Part shown: piece after piece, positions 26,719 to 34,891 of the stretch
Numbering within the stretch: the first letter of the stretch is position 1
Layout: each line of letters starts with the position of its first letter
Assembly (NCBI GenBank): GCA_015064965.1
Contig: SVRG01000008.1
Location: 1 to 34,891 of the forward strand
From: Oscillospiraceae bacterium
GTDB lineage: Bacteria; Bacillota; Clostridia; Oscillospirales; CAG-272
Direction: 5' to 3'
DNA: 34,891 bases
Notes under the pieces: generated by a model
What the model was told of the DNA's origin: nothing
What the model saw: only the letters and a program-made list of their open reading frames with translations
The model's database searches: none
Translations under genes and position numbers: made by a program

Positions 26719-28755
26719 ATGAACAAATTGAAAAAGGCATTGTGCCTGACACTCGTATTTTTATTTGCTTTTTCCGGCTGTGAAAGGCAGGAATCCTCAT
26801 ATGATAAACCAAAGGATATCATCCTTGCGGATACAAACGGAATGGATTTCGGTTTTGACGAAGAAGATGTGAATGCCGATGTGGTATTTGGCGAAAATGT
26901 CGACATTACTTTTGACGATGCGCCTGATACCGAAGATACAAGTACCGGTGAATCGGGGGCTTTTATGACCGAACAGGAAGCACCCGAAACACAGGTACCC
27001 GAAACACAGGTACCTGAAACACAAGTGCCCGAAACGCAAGCACCTGAAACGCAAGCACCTGAAACGCAAGCACCTGAAACGCAAGCACCTGAAACGCAAG
27101 CACCTGAAACGCAAGCACCTGAAACACAGGCATCCGGAACGCAGGTACCTGAAACACAAGTGCCCGAAACGCTGGCACCTGAAACACGAAAGACTGAACC
27201 GACGGCAGTTCCAGAGATTACCGAAATCAAATCAGGAGGCACATATACATTATCAGGAACAAAAAAGGACACTACAATTCTGATTGATGCGGGAGACAGC
27301 GATGTGCAGCTTATTTTGAACGGCGTAACCGTTCAAAATAATAACGGTCCTGCAATCTATATCCGTTCCGCAGACAAGGTTATTATTACTCTGGCAGACG
27401 GGACCGTTAATACCATATCTGACGGCTCAAACTATTCTGTCACCGACAGTGATTCCACATTGGATGCTGCAATTTTCAGCAAAGCGGATCTTACCGTCAA
27501 CGGCAGCGGCACGTTGGTACTGAACGGTAACTATAAGCACGGTATTGTTTCCAAGGACGATTTGATTATTTCTTCCGGTACGCTTAACGTGACGGCAAAA
27601 AATGTTGGGCTTAGCGGAAAGGATTGCGTAAAAATCAATAGCGGAAATATAACGATTAATGCAGGAAGCGATGGTGTTCGTTCTGACAACGACGAAGACA
27701 CATCAAAAGGGTATGTATACCTTTACGGCGGTACTGTCAGCATTACTGCTGGTAACGACGGCATTCAAGCTGAAACTGTTATCAACATAGAAGATGTAAA
27801 CCTCACCGTAACTGCAGGCGGCGGAAGTTCCGGTTATCTTACATCATCAGAGGAGTCGTACAAAGGACTAAAAGCAGTGTCGGATATTTATATAACGGGC
27901 GGAACATTTGACTTGAATGCAAAAGATGACTGTATTCATTCCAACGGAACGATTACCATCTCGGGAGGCAAGTACACTCTGTCTTCAAGCGATGACGGTA
28001 TTCACGCCGATACCGACCTGGCGATTTCCGGCTCTGCAACAGAATTGACTGTCAATAAAAGCTATGAAGGGATCGAGGCGACCAACATCGTAATCACGGA
28101 CGGTAGGATATCTATTGTTGCTTCTGATGACGGAATCAATGCTGCCGGAGGAAACAATTCAACAATGGGTACAGGTGGCCGCCCCGGTAAAGGTTCGTTC
28201 AGCTTCGGGAACGGCAGCATTCAAATCTCCGGCGGCGACATATACATAAATATGTCAGGAGACGGACTTGATGCAAACGGAACACTTGCAATTACAGGAG
28301 GAAGTATCGTTGTTTCTGGTCCCAATAGGGGCGACACTGCCATTCTGGATTTTGATACCACCGGAAATATTACCGGAGGAATCTTTGTAGGAACAGGCGC
28401 GTCTTCTATGTCGCAGAATTTCAGCAGCAGTTCAACACAAGGTGCAATGATGATTGCCACAGGTTCGCAAGCCTCGGGTACTGTTGTTACACTGACAGAC
28501 TCAGGTGGCAACACATTGATTTCTAGAGAAACAGAGTCGGAATATTCTTGTGTAATACTCAGCCATCCGGAAATAAAAGCAGGAGAAACTTATACGCTTA
28601 CAGCAGGTACTTACACCGCCACTATTACAATGGACGCTACAGTTTACAGTAGCGGAAGAACAGGAATGCCCGGTAATCAGGGCTTCCCTGGGAATAACAG
28701 AGTTCCCGGAGATAGGGGCGCCAGAAAACAGGAATATCAGGAGAATTTCAATTAA
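26719..28755 (+). CDS. Lipoprotein with [AV]PETQ repeat stalk and beta-helical carbohydrate-binding-like domain (DUF4353-like)
   Basis: Lipobox 'LVFLFAFSGC'; PETQ stalk; repeated 'GGxxxITAxxDGIxAxxxIxIxGG' rungs. Track start 26626 overlaps the upstream CDS; SD aaGGAGaa favors 26719. Confidence 0.8.
   Translation: MNKLKKALCLTLVFLFAFSGCERQESSYDKPKDIILADTNGMDFGFDEEDVNADVVFGENVDITFDDAPDTEDTSTGESGAFMTEQEAPETQVPETQVPETQVPETQAPETQAPETQAPETQAPETQAPETQAPETQASGTQVPETQVPETLAPETRKTEPTAVPEITEIKSGGTYTLSGTKKDTTILIDAGDSDVQLILNGVTVQNNNGPAIYIRSADKVIITLADGTVNTISDGSNYSVTDSDSTLDAAIFSKADLTVNGSGTLVLNGNYKHGIVSKDDLIISSGTLNVTAKNVGLSGKDCVKINSGNITINAGSDGVRSDNDEDTSKGYVYLYGGTVSITAGNDGIQAETVINIEDVNLTVTAGGGSSGYLTSSEESYKGLKAVSDIYITGGTFDLNAKDDCIHSNGTITISGGKYTLSSSDDGIHADTDLAISGSATELTVNKSYEGIEATNIVITDGRISIVASDDGINAAGGNNSTMGTGGRPGKGSFSFGNGSIQISGGDIYINMSGDGLDANGTLAITGGSIVVSGPNRGDTAILDFDTTGNITGGIFVGTGASSMSQNFSSSSTQGAMMIATGSQASGTVVTLTDSGGNTLISRETESEYSCVILSHPEIKAGETYTLTAGTYTATITMDATVYSSGRTGMPGNQGFPGNNRVPGDRGARKQEYQENFN
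27031..27120 (+). repeat. Six consecutive identical 15-bp repeats within a longer degenerate PETQ array
   Basis: GAAACGCAAGCACCT x6 (27031-27120); degenerate units extend from about 26981 to 27189. Confidence 0.95.
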
Positions 28756-28757
28756 AG

Positions 28758-28803
28758 AAACGACCGTATTATCGGGTGTAACCCCGGTGATGCGGTCGTT
28801 TTG
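28758..28803 (+). terminator. Stem-loop terminator after the lipoprotein gene
   Basis: AAACGACCG...CGGGtgtaaCCCCG...CGGTCGTTTT. Confidence 0.7.
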
Positions 28804-28829
28804 CTATATTAGGAAAGGAGAGGGGTAAA

Positions 28830-29093
28830 ATGATACTTGAAGAATTGTGGTACGGAAACATAAATCCATTAGAAGATAGCACTGACGGCAACGCTGAGGT
28901 GAAAAAGCTACTGAGTCTCGTTGGGCGCAACCGAGATAAACTTTGTAAAGGGATGACCGAACAGCAGAAAGCAGACCTCGCCAAGTACGATGACTGCGTT
29001 AACGAAATGTACGGCATCATCGAGCAGGAAGTATTCGTACATGGATTCCGGCTCGGCGCAAGAATTATACTTGAAACTTTGATGGAGAAGTAG
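28830..29093 (+). CDS. Small protein, DUF6809-like
   Basis: 87 aa 'MILEELWYGNINPLEDSTDG...YDDCVNEMYGIIEQEVFVHGFRLGARIILETL'; SD AGGAAAGGAGAGG upstream. Confidence 0.6.
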   Translation: MILEELWYGNINPLEDSTDGNAEVKKLLSLVGRNRDKLCKGMTEQQKADLAKYDDCVNEMYGIIEQEVFVHGFRLGARIILETLMEK

Positions 29094-29126
29094 CACGCAA
29101 GCGACTATGTAATATCACCAAAATTG

Positions 29127-29154
29127 GCGACAGAAGTTCTGTCGCTTTTTCTTG
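29127..29154 (+). terminator. Intrinsic terminator
   Basis: GCGACAGAA-g-TTCTGTCGC followed by TTTTTCTTG. Confidence 0.75.
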
Positions 29155-29224
29155 TTGTTTCTCTGGACTTGTCTGTTTCTTTCTGGCTTAATGTTCTTAC
29201 CAAAATACAAAGGAGAACAGAACG

Positions 29225-29511
29225 ATGGCAAAGAAAATGACAGCAGAAGAAATCCTCGCAGCGAACGGCTTCAAGAGAGACGAAAGCACACACATCGCGA
29301 TATATACAAGAACATGGAAAAAGACGGAGAACATCCTCTGGTACGGCGAAAAGGAAAGCACGCTCGAAATAAGAATCCACATCAGTACGGCATACCGCTG
29401 GTGCAGGTAAAAAAGAACGGCAAATGCGAAAACCGCATAAGAGACTACTCGACACTCGGCAGAGCGATGCGAGCAATCCGCGAAATCGTAAGATGCGCAG
29501 ACTTTGAATAA
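29225..29511 (+). pseudogene. Frameshifted small accessory protein of the element
   Basis: MAKKMTAEEILAANGFKRDES...LEIRIHI continues in the -1 frame as QYGIPLVQVKKNGKCENRIRDYSTLGRAMRAIREIVRCADFE*. Confidence 0.6.
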
Positions 29512-29524
29512 GGAGGACGGCTGC

Positions 29525-29737
29525 ATGTGGAGTCAAGGGAACGATAGCGAATACAAGTTCTACATAAAGCACTTCGATAAGCCGTCGGAGTTCGGCATCA
29601 ACGGCGGTCGCATATCAAAACTATGGATGGAGCGCGACGGCATAACGGTATGCAGCTACGATAGAGGATGGGACATCGAGCCTATAGACGAAGAAACGCA
29701 GCACGCATACGAGATGCTGTTGGATAGGTATAACTAA
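29525..29737 (+). CDS. Small protein, DUF7678-like
   Basis: 'MWSQGNDSEYKFYIKHFDKPSEFGINGGRISKLWMERDGITVCSYDRGWDIEP'; SD AAGGAGG upstream; GINGGRISKL / YDRGWD motifs recognised from mobile-element proteins. Confidence 0.6.
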   Translation: MWSQGNDSEYKFYIKHFDKPSEFGINGGRISKLWMERDGITVCSYDRGWDIEPIDEETQHAYEMLLDRYN

Positions 29738-29738
29738 A

Positions 29739-29838
29739 TTTACTGAGGTACTGAAGCAACTGAGGCATTTTGGGGAAAACTCTGTAAAAAGCGAAAAATA
29801 CAAAACACTATATATTGTGCCTCAGTTACCTCAGTAAA
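29739..29838. repeat. Iteron-like inverted repeat with AT-rich spacer upstream of the primase
   Basis: tttactgaggta[ctgaagca]actgaggca ... tgcctcagttacctcagtaaa: 21-bp perfect inverted repeat interrupted by an 8-nt extra unit. Confidence 0.8.
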
Positions 29839-29870
29839 TAAAAAATATACAAAATATTGTGTTTTTGCTA

Positions 29871-29898
29871 TTGACAAATAAATTTGTTTTGTTATAAT
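29871..29898 (+). promoter_or_regulatory. Consensus promoter for the primase/helicase gene
   Basis: TTGACA-N16-TATAAT. Confidence 0.8.
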
Positions 29899-29943
29899 GG
29901 TGGTGCTTAGTGATAAGTGACAACTGAATAATGTTTGATGGGG

Positions 29944-29997
29944 GAGCGTACTCGACGCATTTTGTTTTAAGTGTGAAGAGTGCGCTCTATTTTTTCT
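29944..29997 (+). terminator. Terminator-like hairpin in the primase 5' UTR (candidate attenuator)
   Basis: GAGCGTACTC-ga-CGCATTT-tgtttt-AAGTGTG-aa-GAGTGCGCTC followed by TATTTTTTCT. Confidence 0.65.
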
Positions 29998-30028
29998 CCC
30001 AAATAATCACTAAAAGGAGGTGAGAAAT

Positions 30029-32214
30029 ATGAAAGAATTTACCTTATACGTAGCAAAGACCACAGGCAATGCAAAGAACAACATTTACGGAACCGAGGTA
30101 CAGGTGCAGGATGTAGCCACACTTGCGGCAGCACTTGCCAAAGATCATGTATGCGCGAAGTATCGCGGCAACCGCCGCGGCGCAGATAACTTTGAATACT
30201 CGGACTGCATACCTATGGACTGCGACAATGACCACTCGGATGTGCCTACGGAGTGGAAAACACCCGAAGATGTTGCCGCCGCTTTCCCGAATGTTGTATT
30301 CGCTGTTGGACACAGTCGAAATAATATGAAGGAAAAGAACGGCCGCACAGCTCGTCCGAAGTTCCATGTGTACTTTCCAATAGAGCGCATTACCGATGCA
30401 AAGCAGTACACGGCGATGAAAAAACAGATACTTTGCATGTTCCCTTGGTTTGATGCGAACGCAGCCGATGCAGCGAGATTTTACTTTGGCAACAAAGAAA
30501 ACAACGCGAAAGTGTTCGAAGGCACAAAGACTGTTGATGCGGTGCTGTCAAAAGCAATTTGCGAAGGCAGCAGAAATGCGACACTCTCGCAAAAGGCTGC
30601 CTGCCTTATCAAGAGATATGGAGACAGCGAGACTGCACATGAGATGTTCTTGCAGGAAGCGGCAGCATGCGTACCGCCGCTGGAAGAGAGCGAGCTACAG
30701 AGCATATGGAACAGCGCAAGGAAGTTCGGCGCACGCATTAGCGGCGCAGCCGGATACATACCGCCTGCAGAGTTCAATGCAGCAAGCGCAGTGCGAGAGT
30801 TCCTCGAATCGGTACAGCCTGAGCAAAACCGCAAGTATTCATGGACGGACATCGGCGCAAGCAGATTGTTTGCAAATTGCTTCAAGGACACAGCGCGCTA
30901 TGTACCCGAAAGAAAAGCTGGTACATCTACGGCGACAGTATATGGAGCGCGGATGTCGGCAGCCTTCGTGCAATGGAACTGTGCAAAGAACTCGCAGACG
31001 AAATCGTGAGATATGCGCTGACTATTGCAGACGAACAGAAGAAGCAGGAATACCTGAAATATTGCAGCAAGTGGCAAAGCCGCAGAGTGCGTGAGACCAT
31101 TCTCAAGGATGCACAGGGCATACACCCAATTGCAATGCGAGAGTTCGACAGCGATCCGTATATATTTAATTGTAAGAACGGAACGCTGCATCTTCGAAGC
31201 ATGGTATTTACCGAGCATAGAGCTGCGGACAAACTCACAAAGATTTCGGATGTGGAATATAACCCCGGAGCAAAGTGCGAAAGGTTTGTTTCCTTCGTTG
31301 AAGAAATCAGCAGCGGAGACCGCGACAAAGCAAAGTTCCTGCAAAAGGCACTTGGCTATGGCATCTGTGGCGACACCAGATACGAATGTCTGTTTATTCT
31401 GTACGGAGCAACAACGCGCAACGGCAAAGGCACACTTTGCGAAAGCGTACTCAGCGTGCTTGGTAGTTACGGATGCACAGCAAGACCGGAAACCATCAGC
31501 CAGAAGCAGACTGTAAATAGCCAGACACCGAGTGAGGACATTGCGAGACTTGCAGGTATCCGCTTCACAAACATATCCGAGCCGGGCAAAGGACTGCTTC
31601 TCAATGCAGCGCAAGTCAAGAGCATGACAGGCAACGATACGTTGAACGCACGTTTCTTGCATGAAAACAGTTTCGACTTCAAGCCACAGTTCAAATTGTA
31701 TATCAATACAAATTACCTGCCGCTTATCAACGATGTTACGCTTTTCACAAGTGGCAGAGTGGTAATCATTCCATTTGAGCGACACTTTGAAGAAGCAGAA
31801 CAGGACAAGTCCCTGAAGGCATTGTTCGCAAAACCCGAAAGTCAGAGCGCGATACTCAATTGGCTGGTAGAAGGCTACAAGTTGCTGCAAAGCGAAGGCT
31901 TAAAGCAACCAAGCGCGGTGCAGAAAGCCATCGACGAGTACCGGAAAGACAGCGACAAGATAATGCAGTTTGTTGAGGAAAAACTTGTAGCAAAGCCAAA
32001 CGAGGAAACGCGCACTGCAGCAGTGTACGAAGCATACAGGCTTTGGTGCGAACAGAACGGTTGCTACGCAGAAAACAGCAGAAATTTCAATCAGGCGCTT
32101 CGCAGCTTTGCAAGTGTGGTGCGAAAGCGACCGAGAGAAGGCGGCAGCGAGACCACAGTGCTTCAGCACTACATCATTCACGGTGCTGCGACACCACTAA
32201 GACCCGCAATTTAA
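30029..32214 (+). pseudogene. Primase (PriCT-like) / P4-type SF3 helicase fusion, frameshifted near 30911-30917
   Basis: N part 'KEFTLYVAKTTGNAKNN...CFKDTARYVPERK' (frame 2) continues in frame 1 as 'SWYIYGDSIWSADVGSLRAMELCKELADEIV...LFILYGATTRNGKGTLCESVLSVLG'. Walker A 'GATTRNGKGT'. Confidence 0.8.
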
Positions 32215-32219
32215 CATCA

Positions 32220-32308
32220 TGTCGCAGCTTGTCGCAGGTAAAATAGGTTGTTTCTAAAAACGGTTTTCTTTAAGAGAAGACCTAAATAACCTGCGACATC
32301 CTGCGACA
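32220..32308. repeat. Second iteron-like inverted repeat, downstream of the primase/helicase
   Basis: tgtcgcagcttgtcgcaggtaaaataggt (32220-32248) / acctaaataacctgcgacatcctgcgaca (32280-32308); TGTCGCAG twice per arm at 10-bp period. Confidence 0.85.
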
Positions 32309-32338
32309 AAGAAAAACAGAATAAAAAGGAGAACTATT

Positions 32339-32611
32339 ATGATGAGATTTCAAGTATTCGGCACAGCCGACAGAAAGATACCCGACAAGATGCTTGCACC
32401 AAGAAACTTCGACAACGATAAATACGATTGCAAGTATGTATTTCGCAATAAGGATATGACGCCTGTTGCGGTGATGTGCAGCAAGGACGCAAATCCCGTA
32501 AACTGGCGCGTACTGACAAACAGATACGACTGCTACTTCCTCACGATGCGAGAAGCACTTGCATACTGCAACGAAAGAGGATATACGCTTGTTGCAGGAG
32601 GTAAAAGATGA
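32339..32611 (+). CDS. Small hypothetical protein of the element
   Basis: 90 aa, SD AAAGGAG upstream of ATG. Confidence 0.6.
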   Translation: MMRFQVFGTADRKIPDKMLAPRNFDNDKYDCKYVFRNKDMTPVAVMCSKDANPVNWRVLTNRYDCYFLTMREALAYCNERGYTLVAGGKR

Positions 32612-32820
32612 TGAAGCAGAAGATTATAGACTTCCTTTTCGGAAGGAACAAGCACACAGACCTTGGCAAAATCCATATTGTCAGCAAGCAAGGCAAGCAC
32701 GGTTATGTTAATAAGGAACTCAAATACACACTTTGGTACGACGGCAGACGCGTGACCTTCGACAGCTTCGAGCAGTTCGTTGAATACTGCGACCACACAG
32801 AGAAACTGCTCCTGCTCTGA
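32608..32820 (+). CDS. Small hypothetical protein of the element
   Basis: 70 aa, SD GCAGGAGG; ATGA overlap with the preceding gene. Confidence 0.6.
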   Translation: MMKQKIIDFLFGRNKHTDLGKIHIVSKQGKHGYVNKELKYTLWYDGRRVTFDSFEQFVEYCDHTEKLLLL

Positions 32821-32954
32821 CGGGCAGGGGGAGGCAAAATCTCTACGGCAAACACAAACCAAGACGGGCGTGGAGCGCCACGCACAAAATCGGGAAATCA
32901 AGAGGGGTATAGCCCCCTCAAATCAAGTTTAATAAAATAAAGGAGATCATTATT

Positions 32955-33865
32955 ATGATTATTAGAACTACTTCTATGGAGTACAACCGCGCATTTGAAA
33001 ATGTAATCAGAGGAAAAGCAACCGCAGCAGAACAGCGTGCATTGCAGGAAGGCTACAACACATCGAGCAGCAGTTATGCTTTTCCACAAGGCTCAAGGGC
33101 GACTACACCGAAGGCTTGACAAGAGAAAACCTCTTCCGCCGCCATGCAACCATTCTCGATACACCTGACAGCGACGGATATATTCAGACGATGCTTGCAA
33201 CTGCAAATGCAGAGGTCGTAGACGACTGCGCCGCATATCCTGAGGATAGCGACACATTCGCTACCATTACTTTCAAGGCACACAAAATCGCATCGCTTTC
33301 CAAACTGCCTATCAACTTTATCAATGATACAAAGTTCGATGTGTACGGCTACCTCAAAAACGAGTATGCACGCAGATTTGGCAGATGCGAGGAAAGACTT
33401 TTCCTCACCGGCAGCGGCTACGATGAGCCGAAAGGCATTATCCATAGTGCCGAGGTAGGTACAACCACAAGCAGCATTACATATGACGATGTAGTGAAAC
33501 TTTTCTTCAGCCTGAAGCCTGAGTATCGCAAGAAGGCTGTATGGATCGTAAATGATGAGACCGCACTTAAACTTCGCGCTCTCAAAAACGAAAGCGGCGA
33601 CTACATCTGGAATCAGCATGACAACACCATTCTCGGTAGACCGGTTGAATACAGTGAGTTTATGCCGAGTGAGGCCGCAGGCGCAAAGCCTATCGTGTTC
33701 GGCGATCTCTCGTACTACTATGTGGTGCAGCGCAATCCGCTGAGCGTGCGTCCCTTGGTAGAGATGTTCGCAGAACAAGGTATGGTCGGCTTTGCAGGAC
33801 ATGAGCGCGTTGACGGTAAACTCATTCGTGCCGAAGCAGCAAAGACACTTGAAATCACAGGCTAA
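32955..33865 (+). pseudogene. HK97-like major capsid protein, frameshifted near 33060-33070
   Basis: MEYNRAFENVIRGKATAAEQRALQEGYNT (frame 3) then ...GDYTEGLTRENLFRRHATILDTPDSDGYIQTMLATANAEVV...RRFGRCEERLFLTGSGYDEPKGI (frame 2); ORF track shows only the second part. Confidence 0.75.
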
Positions 33866-33880
33866 GCAGTAAAACAGAAT

Positions 33881-33908
33881 ATGCCCACAGTCAAACAACT
33901 GTGGGCAT
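33881..33908. terminator. Stem-loop after the capsid gene
   Basis: ATGCCCACAG-tcaaacaa-CTGTGGGCAT, no strong U tract on the plus strand. Confidence 0.5.
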
Positions 33909-33936
33909 AGATAAAAACTAAATAGGAGGATAACTT

Positions 33937-34098
33937 ATGCAAGCAAGAATTCCGCTTAAATCAATAACGGAAATAGACGGTACGGTATATATAATTGAAA
34001 ACACAATCAGTCCCTTCGCAAAAGAGAGTGCATACGACAAAATCAAACGTATGATTTTAAGCGATGCAGCAAGCAAAAAGTTTGATGCAAAAAACTAA
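33937..34098 (+). CDS. TnpW-like small transposon protein (53 aa, below ORF-track cutoff)
   Basis: MQARIPLKSITEIDGTVYIIENTISPFAKESAYDKIKRMILSDAASKKFDAKN*; SD TAGGAGG; lies directly upstream of the large serine recombinase, as tnpW does in Tn4451-type elements. Confidence 0.6.
   Translation: MQARIPLKSITEIDGTVYIIENTISPFAKESAYDKIKRMILSDAASKKFDAKN

Positions 34099-34891
<793 letters not shown>

Noticed and set aside
27031-27120. Possible CRISPR array
   Set aside because: Unit is 15 bp, contiguous with no spacers, and in frame within a lipoprotein stalk.
26670-27272. Minus-strand 'CVSGACVSGA' repeat protein
   Set aside because: Antisense reading of the 15-bp PETQ repeat; any in-frame repeat yields such mirror ORFs.
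30898-31890. 330-aa minus-strand ORF opposite the helicase
   Set aside because: Antisense to the P4-type helicase domain; no domain features.
30020-32214. Programmed -1 frameshift as the default explanation of the primase break
   Set aside because: No perfect X-XXY-YYZ heptamer at the site, and two other genes in the same element are also broken, so decay is simpler; kept only as an alternative.
33074-33898. 274-aa minus-strand ORF opposite the capsid gene
   Set aside because: Antisense to the capsid-like frame, which has recognisable motifs; this one has none.

Overview
The window is from a low/mid-GC Clostridia-like (Bacillota) genome, judging by gene content, with no taxonomic search run. 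It has four parts. (1) 1-8.9 kb: two tandem paralogous secreted beta-helix/GH43-like giants, the first truncated by the window start and SLH-terminated, the second with a signal peptide and a dockerin-like tail, followed by a membrane transglutaminase-like protein. (2) 8.9-23 kb: ordinary core genes. On the minus strand: ftsK/spoIIIE, tmk, DJ-1/PfpI, 5-formyl-THF cyclo-ligase, CPBP protease, mltG and a Zn-ribbon protein. On the plus strand: split TSUP half-transporters, rpsO-pnp with strongly structured leaders, a SpoVB/MATE-like flippase and trxA. An IMPase sits on the minus strand and an intergenic palindromic repeat lies upstream of the flippase. (3) 23.2-28.8 kb: response regulator, histidine kinase, VTC-domain polymerase-like protein, DUF4956-like membrane protein, and a PETQ-repeat lipoprotein with a beta-helical carbohydrate-binding-like domain. 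A shared TTCAAT-N5-TTCAAT box precedes a -10 hexamer at both the regulator promoter and the VTC promoter. (4) 28.8-34.9 kb, running off the window: a decaying mobile element with a primase/helicase, an orphan HK97-like capsid gene, a TnpW-like peptide and a large serine recombinase that is absent from the ORF track. Three of its genes carry net -1 frameshifts, and two iteron-type inverted repeats bracket the replication gene. The most interesting candidates are the two-component/VTC regulatory circuit, with a palindrome masking the VTC Shine-Dalgarno, and the capsid-carrying element with its putative origin. All family calls are from reading the translations; no database search was possible.
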